Counted from the stretch's first letter, positions 7,193-16,897 are shown. The stretch: DNA of 47,662 nucleotides from an uncultured Chlorobiaceae bacterium (GCA_903843305.1 CAIMPI010000048.1:1-47662); one strand, 5' to 3'. The notes: generated by a model from the letters alone, not told the origin. Translations and numbers: made by a program.

Positions 7193-7828
7193 ATGAACGT
7201 TACAGCAATTAACGGAAGTCCCCGTAAAGAGGGGAATACCTGGCATGCACTGATGGGCGTAGGCAAGCAATTACAGGAGAACGGCATCAACTTTGAAATT
7301 TTGCACATAGGCAATCAGCCGATCAGGGGTTGCATGGCCTGCGGAACGTGTGCCAAAAATCGTGATGAAAAATGCAGCATCACCACTGATTCGGTGAATG
7401 AATCGATTCAGTTGATGAAGAAGGCTGATGGTCTTATTCTTGCATCACCGGTCTATTTTGCGGGTATTGCGGGCACCTTGAAATGTTTTCTTGACCGTGC
7501 CTTTATGGTTGCAGGGTGCAACGGTGCTCTCTTCCGTCAGAAGGTGGCTGCCTCGGTTGTAGCTGTTCGCCGTACCGGAGGCTCTTCGACTTTCGACAGT
7601 CTGAACCACTATCTGACCTATTCAGAGATGATTCTTGCGACCTCCAATTACTGGAATATAACGCATGGAAGAGCACCTGGTGAAGCATTGCAGGATGCTG
7701 AAGGAGTGCAGATCATGGATGTTCTCGGACGAAACATGGCGTGGCTGCTGAAGATGCGTGAGCAGACGAAAGCCTCACTTCCGGGGCCAGAAACGGTCAG
7801 CAAAATTTTTACCAGTTTTATCAGGTAG
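7193..7828 (+). CDS. Flavodoxin-type NADPH-dependent FMN reductase/iron-sulfur flavoprotein
   Basis: 211-residue flavodoxin-fold protein. The FMN phosphate-binding loop INGSPRKEGNTW is at residues 6-17. A GCMACGTCAK segment near residues 46-55 carries the clustered cysteines of iron-sulfur flavoproteins (ISF family). LILASPVYFAGIAGTLKCFLDRAF follows around residues 81-104. Members reduce quinones, metals or small electrophiles with NAD(P)H. The start is ATG 7193, with only A/T-rich sequence before it. A truncated, diverged copy of its first ~43 codons lies at 12681. It is probably monocistronic. Confidence 0.9.
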   Translation: MNVTAINGSPRKEGNTWHALMGVGKQLQENGINFEILHIGNQPIRGCMACGTCAKNRDEKCSITTDSVNESIQLMKKADGLILASPVYFAGIAGTLKCFLDRAFMVAGCNGALFRQKVAASVVAVRRTGGSSTFDSLNHYLTYSEMILATSNYWNITHGRAPGEALQDAEGVQIMDVLGRNMAWLLKMREQTKASLPGPETVSKIFTSFIR

Positions 7829-7909
7829 GAAGTTTGCCCGTTCCGTTTTTAATGCCTATTCGTGCGATTAACCGTGCAAATCACGTAATCGATATCCATA
7901 ATTGTTCGG

Positions 7910-9076
7910 ATGATAACAAGGGCGCTTCAAGAAAAACTTATCGATGCTCTTCAGCATTTTCCAGCCGTGGCTCTCCTTGGGCCACGTCAGGTTGGCAAAA
8001 CTACTTTGGCATTTGAGATCAGCAAGAATTCCGGTGCGCTTTATCTTGATCTGGAATCTGAAGAGGATCGGTCAAAAATGGCACAACCTCAACTCTACCT
8101 TCAGGACCATCAGGATAAACTGCTTATTCTTGATGAGGTACACCGTGTTCCAGCTCTTTTTCCTGTTCTTCGAGGTTTGATAGACAGTGGCCGCCGTGCC
8201 GGGCTGACAAGTGGGCGCTACCTGCTTCTTGGCTCAGCATCCCTTGATCTCTTGAAGCAATCAGGTGAAACTCTGGCAGGTCGTATTATTTATATGGAAC
8301 TTTCCCCATTCACTATTCTGGAAACAGGCTCAATACCTGTCGATGACTTATGGGTATGCGGTGGTTTTCCTGACAGTCTGCTTGCTACAAGCCCTTCTGA
8401 AAGTCTGCAATGGAGGAGAAGCTTCATTCGCACATACCTTGAACGGGATATTCCCCAGTTTGGCCCTCGCATTGCCGCTGAAACTCTTCGCAGATTCTGG
8501 ATAATGCTGGCCCATAATCAGGGTGAGCTCTTGAACACTGCGCAGTTTGCCAGGAATCTTGGCGTTGATGTCAAAACGGTGAGCAGTTACCTTGACTTGC
8601 TGGTGGACCTGCTTCTTGTTCGTCGTCTGCTTCCATGGCACAGCAACGTTGGTAAACGCCTTGTCAAATCGCCCAAAATTTATGTTCGCGACAGTGGACT
8701 GCTTCACGCATTACTCACCATACCAGACAAGGAGAGCTTGCTTTCTCATCCAGTTGTCGGGCAGAGCTGGGAGTGCTTTGTGATTGAAAATATTCTTAAC
8801 TCTGCTCCGGATGAGGTGCAGGGATACTTTTACCGAACAGGAGGTGGCGGCGAGATTGATCTGTTACTTTCCTGGCCGGATGGAAAGCTTTGGGCAATTG
8901 AAATCAAGCGAAGCATGACGCCAAAACTCGAACGAGGCTTTCATGCTGCCTGTATCGATCTCAATCCTGTACGAAAATATGTCGTCTACCCGGGATCTGA
9001 ACGTTATCGGCTCGCAGAGGATATCGAGGCAGTTTCACTTGCTGAACTTGTGCAACTGGTCAGCCAGAGTATTTGA
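7910..9076 (+). CDS. AAA_14/DUF4143 ATP-binding protein
   Basis: 388-residue protein with an N-terminal AAA_14 ATPase: Walker A GPRQVGKTT at residues 24-32 and Walker B LLILDEVHR near residues 70-78. LLLGSASLDLLKQSGETLAGR is the sensor region, and a C-terminal DUF4143 domain ends with an RTGGGGEIDLLL...WAIEIK motif that resembles a PD-(D/E)XK nuclease core (E..D...EIK). Length is full. The family is widespread and scattered in accessory DNA; function is unproven, with roles in defence or toxin-antitoxin-like modules suspected. It is alone in its transcript, 81 bp after the flavodoxin gene. Confidence 0.92.
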   Translation: MITRALQEKLIDALQHFPAVALLGPRQVGKTTLAFEISKNSGALYLDLESEEDRSKMAQPQLYLQDHQDKLLILDEVHRVPALFPVLRGLIDSGRRAGLTSGRYLLLGSASLDLLKQSGETLAGRIIYMELSPFTILETGSIPVDDLWVCGGFPDSLLATSPSESLQWRRSFIRTYLERDIPQFGPRIAAETLRRFWIMLAHNQGELLNTAQFARNLGVDVKTVSSYLDLLVDLLLVRRLLPWHSNVGKRLVKSPKIYVRDSGLLHALLTIPDKESLLSHPVVGQSWECFVIENILNSAPDEVQGYFYRTGGGGEIDLLLSWPDGKLWAIEIKRSMTPKLERGFHAACIDLNPVRKYVVYPGSERYRLAEDIEAVSLAELVQLVSQSI

Positions 9077-9206
9077 ATTGTTTTATGCTATGTTTTTATT
9101 AAGGTATTTTCTTGATAACAATTCAGGAAGTCCCTTCTTTTCTGTAACATAGAAACTCTGGAAGGAGCTGCAAATATTCTGTTATCGATTGTCCGTGTTT
9201 CAAAGA

Positions 9207-9343
9207 AAAAAAAGAGGGGGGCGGGTTATGCTGGTTTCTACAAACATTTCATCCCTACGGGATTTAAGATAGTGCTCTTTGTTTTCCAGCCCCTGCGGGG
9301 CGGCATATTGGTAGCAAAAAAAAACCTCTTCCCCTCTTTTTTT
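9207..9343. repeat. Hairpin-rich intergenic repeat with 13-bp terminal inverted repeats
   Basis: A 137-bp non-coding block bounded by perfect 13-bp inverted repeats (AAAAAAAGAGGGG at 9207-9219, CCCCTCTTTTTTT at 9331-9343). It contains two smaller GC palindromes (ATCCCTACGGGAT near 9250, GCCCCTGCGGGGC near 9290). The CATTTCATCCCTACGGGAT type of sequence resembles a dispersed repeat that I recall from Bacteroidetes and Chlorobi intergenic regions; copy number in this genome cannot be judged from one window. It ends 12 bp before the start codon of the DUF1016 remnant. Confidence 0.55.
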
Positions 9344-9355
9344 CACCGTTCTATT

Positions 9356-9781
9356 ATGGCGAGGTATCTGTCTGAAATTGCTTGGGGAACTGTGGGATGG
9401 GTTGCTGCGGTTATTCCCAGGCATTCAAAAGATATTCACAATGAACTGCCTGAGATCAAGGGCTTTTCGGAACGAAATATCGGGAGAGTGATTGCCTTTT
9501 ATCGAGAGTATCCGGCCTCCCAGACAATTTTGCCACAGGCCGTGGCAAAATTACCGGAGCAGGTCTTGCTTGCTGGTATTCTTTGGGATCATAACAGGAT
9601 ACTCTGCGAAAGGAAAGACAAGGTATTCGCCGAATACGCTCTCAGGGATATCCATAAACCCATTGGCGTTTCGGAGTACGAACTGACACGCTCGTTGCCG
9701 GAGAATCTGAAGGGGAGCTTGCCGAGTATTGAGGAGATTGAGAATGAGATGAGTCGGGGTGAGGGGGTGGGCGATGAGTGA
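9356..9781 (+). pseudogene. DUF1016/YhcG-family nuclease gene with internal deletion
   Basis: The 141-residue reading frame joins the two ends of a DUF1016 (YhcG, PDDEXK-type) protein. The N-terminal part has the DUF1016_N helix signature (HNELPEIKGFSERNIGRVIAFYREYP, then AVAKLP). After residue ~80 the sequence jumps to the C-terminal tail (CERKDKVFAEYALRDIHKPIGVSEYEL, then SLPENLKGSLPSIEEIENEM). The roughly 200 residues between them, including the nuclease core with its IELK motif in intact relatives, are absent. The deletion is in frame, so a short protein could still be made, but it cannot be a nuclease. Intact members associate with DNA-repair or restriction-type functions. Confidence 0.8.
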
Positions 9782-9986
9782 ACAATTTATCGTGGCTGGT
9801 GACGTGTAAGGTTTTTGAAAGTTGTAAACAATACACCAAATTCAAAGTCAATCCTCACCAACTTCTCCGTTATAGCTTTCAAGAAAAGCATTATCTTTTT
9901 GCTGGAATATCTCTTTTTTGAGCGAGATTGTGTTTGTGACTTTGACGATTAATAACGTCTCCTCCATTCATCACAGGTAACAAATT

Positions 9987-10391
9987 ATGATAGCAAGAAC
10001 AATACTGAAAGTTGCCTCTCAAATTCCATGGGATAAAGTGATTGAACTTGCGCCAACAGTTGCAGAGAGGGCGGCAACTCTCTGGAATAGCATTAAAAGT
10101 AAAAATAAGCGAAATTCAGTTGATGAGAGCAGTGTGTATGTCTCATATAGCACAGAGTTATCAGAGAGTGATATTCTTAAAGCACGATTGGATACATTGG
10201 AAGAAAGAGTGGCGAGCTTGGAGGAGCAAATTCAGGTGTCGTCTGGATTGCTCAAGACATTAGCAGAACAGAATACGGCGTTGGTGCAACGGATTGAGCT
10301 GAATAGAATTCGTCTTATCCGTCAATCTCTCCTTTTTGCTGGAGTTGCTGCTGTTTTGGCAGGAATGATACTTTATCTCTTTATTCGGTAG
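9987..10391 (+). CDS. Tail-anchored coiled-coil hypothetical protein
   Basis: 134-residue protein. The N-terminus MIARTILKVASQIPWDKVIELAPTVAERAATLW resembles a group of conserved hypothetical proteins with the same KVASQIPWDKVIE-type opening. A coiled coil spans about residues 58-108 (ILKARLDTLEERVASLEEQI and on). A single membrane helix ends the protein (SLLFAGVAAVLAGMILYLFI). It is therefore probably a tail-anchored inner-membrane protein with its bulk in the cytoplasm. ATG 9987 follows ACAGGTAACAA. No named function; 28 bp separate it from the YyaL-type gene, so the two may be co-transcribed. Confidence 0.75.
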   Translation: MIARTILKVASQIPWDKVIELAPTVAERAATLWNSIKSKNKRNSVDESSVYVSYSTELSESDILKARLDTLEERVASLEEQIQVSSGLLKTLAEQNTALVQRIELNRIRLIRQSLLFAGVAAVLAGMILYLFIR

Positions 10392-10419
10392 TGATTGCCT
10401 GATTATGGATTGACTCCCT

Positions 10420-12555
10420 ATGAACCGACTCGCCAATGAAAAAAGCCCCTATCTGCTGCAACATGCCAGCAACCCTGTCGAGTGGTTTGCATGGGGTGAA
10501 GAGGCTTTTGCACAAGCAGCGGCAGCAGATCTTCCCATATTTCTCTCTGTAGGCTACGCCACCTGCCACTGGTGCCATGTTATGGAGCGGGAATCGTTTG
10601 AAAATGAGGAGATTGCCGCACTGCTGAACCGCCATTTTATCGCAATAAAGGTTGATCGCGAAGAGCTGCCCGATCTCGATCGCCTCTACATGAACTACGT
10701 TCAGTCGACCACCGGTAGTGGGGGTTGGCCAATGTCGGTTTGGCTTACGCCTGACCGCAAGCCTTTTTATGGCGGTACCTATTTCCCCCCTCACGATCGT
10801 TACGGTATCACCGGATTTACAACCATTCTCAACTCCATTGCTCACCTCTGGCACAACGATCGGGAAAAAATCATCAACGCATCCCGCGGTTTTATCCATG
10901 CTGTTGATGAGCTGTCACAATTACGCCCAGCCGCTTTACCTTCCGATGATGAGGCGCAGCAGCGCTGTTTCGAGTGGCTGGCTGCAACGTACGATTCCCA
11001 GTACGGAGGCTTTGGTGGTGCACCCAAATTCCCGCGTCCAGTGCTGCTGAACTTTCTTTTCAACCACTCCTATCACACCGGCACAACGCAGTCGCTTGAT
11101 ATGACGCTCCACACACTTCGCCAGATGGCGAATGGTGGTATTCACGACCATCTTGGTGTCGTAGGCAAAGGTGGCGGTGGTTTTGCACGTTATGCAACCG
11201 ATGCACGCTGGCATGTACCTCATTTTGAAAAAATGCTTTACGATAATGCACAGCTTGCCATCTCCTATCTCGAAGCATTTCAGTGCAGCGGCGATGCTTT
11301 GTACAAGAGAGTAGCGGAAGACATTTTTAACTACGTGCTCTGCGATATGACCTCGCCTGAAGGTGGCTTTTATTCAGCGGAAGATGCCGATAGCCTCGAC
11401 GCGGCATCAGGCGTTAAAAAGGAGGGTGCATTCTACCTCTGGAGCGCTGAGGAGATGCGTCACACTCTTGGCGATGATCGGCTGGCAGCGATCTTCTCTT
11501 TTACCTATGGCGTAACAGAAGAGGGTAATGTTCAGCACGACCCGCACGGCGAGTTTATAGGCAAAAATATACTCATGCAGCAGGCAAGCGTGGAGGAAGC
11601 GGCAGTGCATTTTGGCGTCAACGTTGCAGAAATTACCGCAGCGCTTGATGAAGCTCGCATTCGCCTTTACGACGTGCGCAGCAAGAGAGCACGTCCATTT
11701 CTGGATGATAAAATACTCACGGCGTGGAATGGTTTGATGATTTCCGCTCTTGCCAAGGGTTATCGTGTGCTGCATCATGGGCCATACCTTGAGGCTGCAA
11801 AAAAAGCGGTGGCGTTTATTCTGGAGAAGCTTTATGATCCCGAGCAAGGTCGCCTCTTGCGCCGCTATCGCGATTGTAATGCAGCTATCGTTGGCAAGGC
11901 TGAGGATTATGCCTTTTTCGTGCAAGCACTGCTCGATTTTTATGAAGCCTCGTTTGACGTTGCTTATCTCCAAAAGACAATTGAACTTATGGAGCTTCAG
12001 AACAGTCTTTTTTACGATAACACACAAGGCGGCTATTTCAGCACAGCTTTTGACGATAACACGGTGCCGATGCGGCTCAAGGAGAATTACGATGGTGCAG
12101 AGCCGTCGGCAAATTCCATCAGCGTGCTCAATCTCTTGCGCTTGGCAGAGATAACCGGCAATCAAAAGTTTGCCCGCCAGGCAGAAGAGAGCATTGCCTG
12201 TTTTGCGGCAATCCTTGTTGAAAGCCCTCAAGCATTGCCGCAACTCCTTGTCGCGCTGAACGTCGCCCGTAAACGCCGATGCAGAATCACGTTTGCAGGG
12301 GAGTTGCACACGCCTGCCATGGCAGCACTGTGTGCTCTTGTGGACGCACGCTATTTGCCCGATACTATCACGATCCATGCCTCAAAAGCGTTGTCGTTAT
12401 TGCAGCATCTACCAGCAATGCCGGAGCCTGAGGTTGTGCGCCCGCAAGCAATGCTCTGCATCAACAATACCTGCCATCTGCCTGTTCAAGAACCAGCAAG
12501 GCTTGCTGAAATGCTCGACAAGATGCAACAACCACGTTCTCCAAACATGGCATGA
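10420..12555 (+). CDS. YyaL/SPATA20-type thioredoxin-domain protein (DUF255)
   Basis: 711-residue protein with the family's invariant opening [20 protein letters not shown] thioredoxin-like domain occupies about residues 1-165 and has the active-site-like C49-H-W-C52 within [17 protein letters not shown]. The rest is a six-hairpin (alpha/alpha) toroid like those of N-acylglucosamine 2-epimerases and glycosidases, with [36 protein letters not shown] and [19 protein letters not shown] motifs. Length is normal for the family. The protein is cytoplasmic. Its biochemical role is not established. It is preceded by a small coiled-coil membrane protein gene. Confidence 0.95.
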   Translation: MNRLANEKSPYLLQHASNPVEWFAWGEEAFAQAAAADLPIFLSVGYATCHWCHVMERESFENEEIAALLNRHFIAIKVDREELPDLDRLYMNYVQSTTGSGGWPMSVWLTPDRKPFYGGTYFPPHDRYGITGFTTILNSIAHLWHNDREKIINASRGFIHAVDELSQLRPAALPSDDEAQQRCFEWLAATYDSQYGGFGGAPKFPRPVLLNFLFNHSYHTGTTQSLDMTLHTLRQMANGGIHDHLGVVGKGGGGFARYATDARWHVPHFEKMLYDNAQLAISYLEAFQCSGDALYKRVAEDIFNYVLCDMTSPEGGFYSAEDADSLDAASGVKKEGAFYLWSAEEMRHTLGDDRLAAIFSFTYGVTEEGNVQHDPHGEFIGKNILMQQASVEEAAVHFGVNVAEITAALDEARIRLYDVRSKRARPFLDDKILTAWNGLMISALAKGYRVLHHGPYLEAAKKAVAFILEKLYDPEQGRLLRRYRDCNAAIVGKAEDYAFFVQALLDFYEASFDVAYLQKTIELMELQNSLFYDNTQGGYFSTAFDDNTVPMRLKENYDGAEPSANSISVLNLLRLAEITGNQKFARQAEESIACFAAILVESPQALPQLLVALNVARKRRCRITFAGELHTPAMAALCALVDARYLPDTITIHASKALSLLQHLPAMPEPEVVRPQAMLCINNTCHLPVQEPARLAEMLDKMQQPRSPNMA

Positions 12556-12680
12556 CTGTGTAAGGAGTTCAGGGAAAGTTCATATCTTTAACGGCACGTT
12601 GTAAACGCTTTCAGACTCATTTATTACTATTCAGGTGTTTTGATTATTAGCCTTATTGTTAATCACAACTTATTCTAAAA

Positions 12681-12851
12681 ATGAGGTTTATAGCAATTAA
12701 TGGAAGTCCTCGGAAAGAGGGGAATATCTATCATGCACTTATGGGAGTTGGCAAGCAATTAGAAGAGAGCGGTATTGACTTTCAGATTTTGCAAATAGAT
12801 GTGAAGGTGATGACTTTCCTGATAGAGCCATTATTAATCGCTAAAGGTTGA
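12681..12851 (+). pseudogene. Truncated copy of a flavodoxin-type reductase gene
   Basis: The first 43 codons closely match the reductase at 7193 (INGSPRKEG, then HALMGVGKQLEESGIDFQILQI against HALMGVGKQLQENGINFEILHI), about 80% by eye at nucleotide level. After that similarity stops and the frame ends 14 codons later. All of the cysteine cluster and the C-terminal two thirds are missing, so no FMN reductase can be made. The divergence shows an old paralogue rather than a recent duplication. Confidence 0.85.
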
Positions 12852-12905
12852 ATTTACCGCCGTTTGCGGTGTCGTTTGTTTTATTTGTAACCGGTGACTC
12901 TTCAC

Positions 12906-13694
12906 ATGTTTTCTTCATTGCCAAAAGTAACTGCTCATAGTCACCAAAGCCCTCCTGTTGGAGGCCCTGATGAAGTTGGGGGAGTGTCCAACGAGCCAGT
13001 CCTCAACATCAGTGAGCTGTCAAAATCCTACGTCATGGGTGAGGTGCAGGTTGATGCGCTGAAGAGTGTGTCGGTGAAGTTTTATGCGGGTGAGCTTATT
13101 GTGCTGCTTGGAGCTTCAGGAAGCGGAAAGTCGACGCTGATCAATATTATCGGGGGCCTGGATGTACCTTCATCAGGGAAGCTTTTTTTTCATGGGCGAG
13201 AGATTACAGCGGCGACTGAGGCTGAGTTGACGGCGTACCGGCGGCGCTCAATCGGGTTTGTGTTTCAGTTTTACAACCTGATATCGAGTCTGACGGCGCT
13301 TGAAAATGTGCAGCTTGTGACGGAGATTGCTGAAAATCCGATGTCGGCGAAGGAGGCGCTTCTGCTGGTGGGGCTTGGCCATCGTCTGAACCATTTTCCG
13401 GCACAGCTTTCGGGTGGTGAGCAGCAGCGGGTGGCTATTGCCCGGGCTATCGCCAAGCGGCCTGAGCTGCTGCTCTGTGATGAGCCGACGGGAGCACTTG
13501 ATTTTCAGACGGGCAAGCTGGTACTTGATGTCATTGAAAAGGTGAATCGTGAACTGGGTACAACAACGCTGGTGATCACTCATAATGCTTCGATTGCCGG
13601 TATGGCTGACCGGGTTGTTCGACTGCGTAGCGGTGAAATTGTTGAAGATCGGAAGAATCTTGAGCGTCTCTCTCCTTCTGAACTTGTCTGGTAG
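12906..13694 (+). CDS. ABC transporter ATP-binding protein, MacB/LolD type
   Basis: 262-residue ATPase with Walker [10 protein letters not shown] at residues 69-77, an [17 protein letters not shown]-loop region, signature [14 protein letters not shown], Walker [13 protein letters not shown] and an H-loop LVITHN. These are the marks of the MacB/LolD/FtsE group that works with FtsX-like permeases. The N-terminus has an unusual ~30-residue extension before the domain; ATG 12906 is the only ATG available and lacks a good ribosome-binding site. It drives the permease encoded 9 bp downstream. The partner adaptor is at 16898, beyond a toxin-antitoxin pair. Confidence 0.93.
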   Translation: MFSSLPKVTAHSHQSPPVGGPDEVGGVSNEPVLNISELSKSYVMGEVQVDALKSVSVKFYAGELIVLLGASGSGKSTLINIIGGLDVPSSGKLFFHGREITAATEAELTAYRRRSIGFVFQFYNLISSLTALENVQLVTEIAENPMSAKEALLLVGLGHRLNHFPAQLSGGEQQRVAIARAIAKRPELLLCDEPTGALDFQTGKLVLDVIEKVNRELGTTTLVITHNASIAGMADRVVRLRSGEIVEDRKNLERLSPSELVW

Positions 13695-13703
13695 GGGAGT
13701 GCG

Positions 13704-16067
13704 ATGAAGCCTCTGCAGAGAAAGTTGTGGCGCGAACTGCTTCACCTCAAGGGGCAGATGCTTGCTGTGGCTGCGGTAGTCGCCTGCGGTATTTCAGTAT
13801 TTGTCTCCATGAGCAGTGTAAAGTACTCGCTGGAAGCCTCGCGGCAGCGTTATTACAGCCGGTTCCGCTTTGCGGATGTCTTTGTTGAGGTCAAGCGTGC
13901 GCCGGAGTTTTATCGTGAGATGGTGAGCCGTATTCCGGGGGTGGCCTCGGTCAGTACGCGCATTATTGCCGATGTGACGCTTGATGTGCCGGGTCTTGAT
14001 GAGCCTGCCACCGCAAGGCTGGTGTCGATTCCCGAGTACCGGACGCCGGTGCTGAACGATATTTTTCTGAAGAAGGGGCGCTACATCGAACCTGGCAAGC
14101 CGGAGGAGGTTATTGTCAGCAAACCTTTTCTTGAGGCAAACCATCTGGCGCCGGGCGACCATATCAGTGCGGTGATCAATGGACGAAAGAAGGAGCTGCT
14201 GATTGTCGGGATGGGTCTCTCTCCTGAATATATCTATGAGGTGCAGCCGGGCTCTTTTTTCCCCGACAAGCGTCGGTTCGGTGTCTTCTGGATGAGTCGC
14301 AGGGCTCTTGAGTCTGCCATGAATATGAGTGGCGCTTTCAATGACATGTCGCTGACACTGGCGCACGGTGCATCGGAAAAGGATGTGATCATGCAGCTCG
14401 ACAACCTCTTCAGGCGCTATGGCTCTCTTGGGGCGTACGGGCGGAGTGAGCAGCTCTCTGACCGCTTTATTGTCGATGAAATCAAGCAGGTCGGCATCCA
14501 GATCACCTTTCTTCCTGTTGTTTTTCTTGCGGTTGCGGTCTTTCTGCTCAATGTGGTGCTTCGCCGAATTGTGGCTACCCAGCGCGATCAGATTGCAGTG
14601 CTCAAGGCGATGGGCTACTCGAACGAGGATGTCGGGCTGCATTACCTCGGCTTTGCCCTGATTCCCACCGCTGTGGGATCAATTGCAGGGACGCTGCTTG
14701 GCGCCTGGCTCGGCAGGGGGCTGATGAATATCTACGGTGATTTTTACAATTTTGCGGAGCTGGTCTATTATTTCCGTTTTGAGGATGTCGCCTTGTCGGT
14801 GCTCTTGAGTTTTGGTGCGGCGGTCTTCGGGGCGCTTGGTGCTGTCCGCAAGGCGGTGCAGCTCCCTCCGGCGGAGGCGATGCGGCCTGAATCACCGGTA
14901 ATCTATAAACCCGGCTTCTTTGATCGCGAGTCGTTTCGGAACAAAATACCGGTCTCCTTGAGGATTATTGTGCGCAACCTGGAGCGTCGTCGGTGGAAGG
15001 CTGCCATGTCGGTGTTTATGATTTCGCTGGCGGTGGCTATTCTTATTGCCGGGCGATTCACCTACGATTCAACGGAACGAATGGTGCAGGTTGAGTTTAA
15101 TGAGAAGCATCGTGAGGATGTAACGGTGCTGTTTAACACCCCCATGCCTCCTTCGGTGGCTTATGCGATTGCTTCACTTGACGGTGTGCTGGAGCATGAA
15201 TATTATCGGGAAGAGTCGGTAAAGATGGGCTTTTGCCACCGGGTCCGTCGTCAGTCGATCAGGGGGATGCAGTCCTCAGAGGGATTACAGCGGCTGGTTG
15301 ACAAAAACAACCGTAGGTTGACTCTTCCCCCGGATGGCATTGTGCTCACCAAAACGCTGGCGGATATTCTGGGCGTCAGGGTGGGCGACAGGATGCAGGT
15401 GGATTTTCTCCAGGGAAAACAGCTTCATCGGGAAGTGGTGGTCAGTGGCACCATTGATGAGATTCTGGGTCTTTCGGCCTATATGAATCTTGGAGCGCTC
15501 AACCGGCTTGCGGGGGATGGCGGGGCGTTGAATGCGGCATATCTGCGTATTGATCAGGCAAAGGCTGCTAATCTTTACACGACCTTCAAAAAGATGCCGG
15601 GTGTTGCCGGTATCATGATGCTGAAGGCGATGAAAGAGAGTTTCGATGAGCTGATTGCCCAAAGCATGACCACTTCGACGGTTCTTCTCACAACCTTTGC
15701 CTGTGTGCTGGCCTTTGCAGTAGTGTACAACGGGGCGCGTATCTCGCTCTCGGAACGGGCGCGTGAACTCTCAAGCCTCAGGGTGCTTGGCATGACAGAA
15801 ACAGAGGTCTCGGTTATTCTGCTGGGCGAGCAGGCGCTGCTCACCATTCTGGCCATTCCGGTTGGCTTTTTGATCGGGATAGGACTTTCTTGGCTGCTGG
15901 CCAAAGGGCTCAGCTCTGAACTCTACCGGCTGCCCCTCGTCTTCAGCGCCTATAACTTTCTTTTTGCTTTTACGGTTATCATTATAGTTTCAGCACTTTC
16001 CGGCCTTCTGGTCAGACGGCGCTTGGTAACGCTTGATTTGGTCGAAGTTTTGAAAACAAGGGAATAG
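13704..16067 (+). CDS. ABC transporter permease with two FtsX domains
   Basis: 787-residue inner-membrane permease. An N-terminal membrane helix (MLAVAAVVACGISVFVSMSS) is followed by a large periplasmic MacB-PCD-like domain. A three-helix FtsX domain lies at about residues 262-395, another single helix near 430 leads into a second periplasmic domain, and a second FtsX domain occupies about residues 650-780. It ends VTLDLVEVLKTRE, the typical cytoplasmic tail. This fused arrangement matches DevC/LolC-like exporters that need a periplasmic adaptor. It starts 9 bp after the ATPase stop with GGGGAG before ATG, so both are in one operon. Substrate unknown. Confidence 0.93.
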   Translation: MKPLQRKLWRELLHLKGQMLAVAAVVACGISVFVSMSSVKYSLEASRQRYYSRFRFADVFVEVKRAPEFYREMVSRIPGVASVSTRIIADVTLDVPGLDEPATARLVSIPEYRTPVLNDIFLKKGRYIEPGKPEEVIVSKPFLEANHLAPGDHISAVINGRKKELLIVGMGLSPEYIYEVQPGSFFPDKRRFGVFWMSRRALESAMNMSGAFNDMSLTLAHGASEKDVIMQLDNLFRRYGSLGAYGRSEQLSDRFIVDEIKQVGIQITFLPVVFLAVAVFLLNVVLRRIVATQRDQIAVLKAMGYSNEDVGLHYLGFALIPTAVGSIAGTLLGAWLGRGLMNIYGDFYNFAELVYYFRFEDVALSVLLSFGAAVFGALGAVRKAVQLPPAEAMRPESPVIYKPGFFDRESFRNKIPVSLRIIVRNLERRRWKAAMSVFMISLAVAILIAGRFTYDSTERMVQVEFNEKHREDVTVLFNTPMPPSVAYAIASLDGVLEHEYYREESVKMGFCHRVRRQSIRGMQSSEGLQRLVDKNNRRLTLPPDGIVLTKTLADILGVRVGDRMQVDFLQGKQLHREVVVSGTIDEILGLSAYMNLGALNRLAGDGGALNAAYLRIDQAKAANLYTTFKKMPGVAGIMMLKAMKESFDELIAQSMTTSTVLLTTFACVLAFAVVYNGARISLSERARELSSLRVLGMTETEVSVILLGEQALLTILAIPVGFLIGIGLSWLLAKGLSSELYRLPLVFSAYNFLFAFTVIIIVSALSGLLVRRRLVTLDLVEVLKTRE

Positions 16068-16244
16068 AACATGGTGTTATCCGGGAGCCTTTACTCAAGA
16101 AATGAGTAAGCCAATGGCGGAGGTGATGAAAAAAGCTATATTGAAAAATACTTGCGGCCGGTTCAGACTGATCTATTCCAAACAATGTTTGCCTTCCTGC
16201 TGTCAAGCCATTGAGCTGCTCTCTAATTGTTTTGAAAAAACGTA

Positions 16245-16267
16245 CGCATTATTGTGCGATAAACGCA
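16245..16267 (+). promoter_or_regulatory. Putative Phd-family operator
   Basis: Three alternating half-sites CGCA (16245-16248), TGCG (16255-16258) and CGCA (16264-16267) form two overlapping inverted repeats just upstream of the antitoxin start. TTGAAA at 16232-16237 may be the -35 hexamer. Antitoxins of this family repress their own operon by binding such short palindromes; binding here is inferred. Confidence 0.45.
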
Positions 16268-16285
16268 TCTATCAGGGAGGATACC

Positions 16286-16528
16286 ATGCAGACACTTACG
16301 GCAAGCCAGGCACGCTCAAACCTCTACCGCATCATTGACGAAGCCGCTACAAACCATGAACCAGTAGTTATCACCGGCAAAAGAAATAATGCCGTGCTCA
16401 TCTCGACAGAAGATTGGGCATCTATCCAGGAAACCATGTACCTGCTGTCCGTTCAGGGCATGCGCGAGTCCATTATGGAAGGGCTACAGACTCCAGTTGG
16501 CGAATGTACCAAAGAGTTAGAATGGTGA
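16286..16528 (+). CDS. Phd/YefM family antitoxin
   Basis: 80-residue antitoxin with the Phd/YefM N-terminal DNA-binding fold: MQTLTASQARSNLYRIIDEA, then the strand EPVVITGKRNNAVLISTEDW. The C-terminal half (QETMYLLSVQGMRESIMEGL onward) is the flexible part that wraps the toxin. A strong AGGGAGG five bases before ATG 16286 fixes the start over upstream frames. It overlaps the toxin gene by 7 bp. It should neutralise YoeB and repress the operon. The pair interrupts an efflux operon. Confidence 0.93.
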   Translation: MQTLTASQARSNLYRIIDEAATNHEPVVITGKRNNAVLISTEDWASIQETMYLLSVQGMRESIMEGLQTPVGECTKELEW

Positions 16529-16788
16529 AGTGGGAATTGGTTTATACAAAGCATGCCAGGAAAGATGCTCAGAAATTATCTTCAGCAGGTCTGAAAGAAA
16601 AAGCGCAGGCACTTTTGATGGTTCTCGGTGAAAACCCATTTCAAAATCCACCACCTTATGAAAAATTGGTTGGTGATTTATCTGGAGCTTATTCTCGGAG
16701 AATCAACATTCAGCACCGGTTGGTTTATCAAGTTTTAGAAGAGCTTCATGTCGTTAAGGTGCTGAGGATGTGGTCACACTATGAATGA
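16522..16788 (+). CDS. YoeB-type ribosome-dependent mRNA interferase toxin
   Basis: 88-residue toxin of the RelE/YoeB family, full length. It has a WELVYTKHARKDAQKL opening, PYEKLVGDLSGAYSRRINIQHRLVYQV in the centre and the end LRMWSHYE. Glu in YEKL, Arg in INIQHRLVY and the His in the final WSHY correspond to the catalytic Glu46, Arg65 and His83 of E. coli YoeB. ATG 16522 overlaps the antitoxin stop. YoeB cuts mRNA in the ribosomal A site when the antitoxin is degraded. All catalytic positions are present, so it should be active. Confidence 0.93.
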   Translation: MVKWELVYTKHARKDAQKLSSAGLKEKAQALLMVLGENPFQNPPPYEKLVGDLSGAYSRRINIQHRLVYQVLEELHVVKVLRMWSHYE

Positions 16789-16897
16789 ATTGTGCCGATA
16801 ACAAACGGGTCAACCAGACTGCGAGCAGCGTTGTGCTAATTTTGCTCAAGTTCAGTGGCCGCTGATGGTTACCCTTGGCGTTCGGTATAGGAACTTT

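Noticed and set aside
11407-12378. 323-codon minus-strand frame
   Set aside because: Antisense shadow of the YyaL/SPATA20-type gene; Cys/His-rich composition and no family.
13794-14642. 282-codon minus-strand frame
   Set aside because: Antisense of the FtsX-type permease; His/Arg-rich composition typical of a shadow frame.
16102-16338. 78-codon frame before the Phd/YoeB pair
   Set aside because: No family resemblance, no conserved pattern, and it overlaps the antitoxin start and its operator in another frame.
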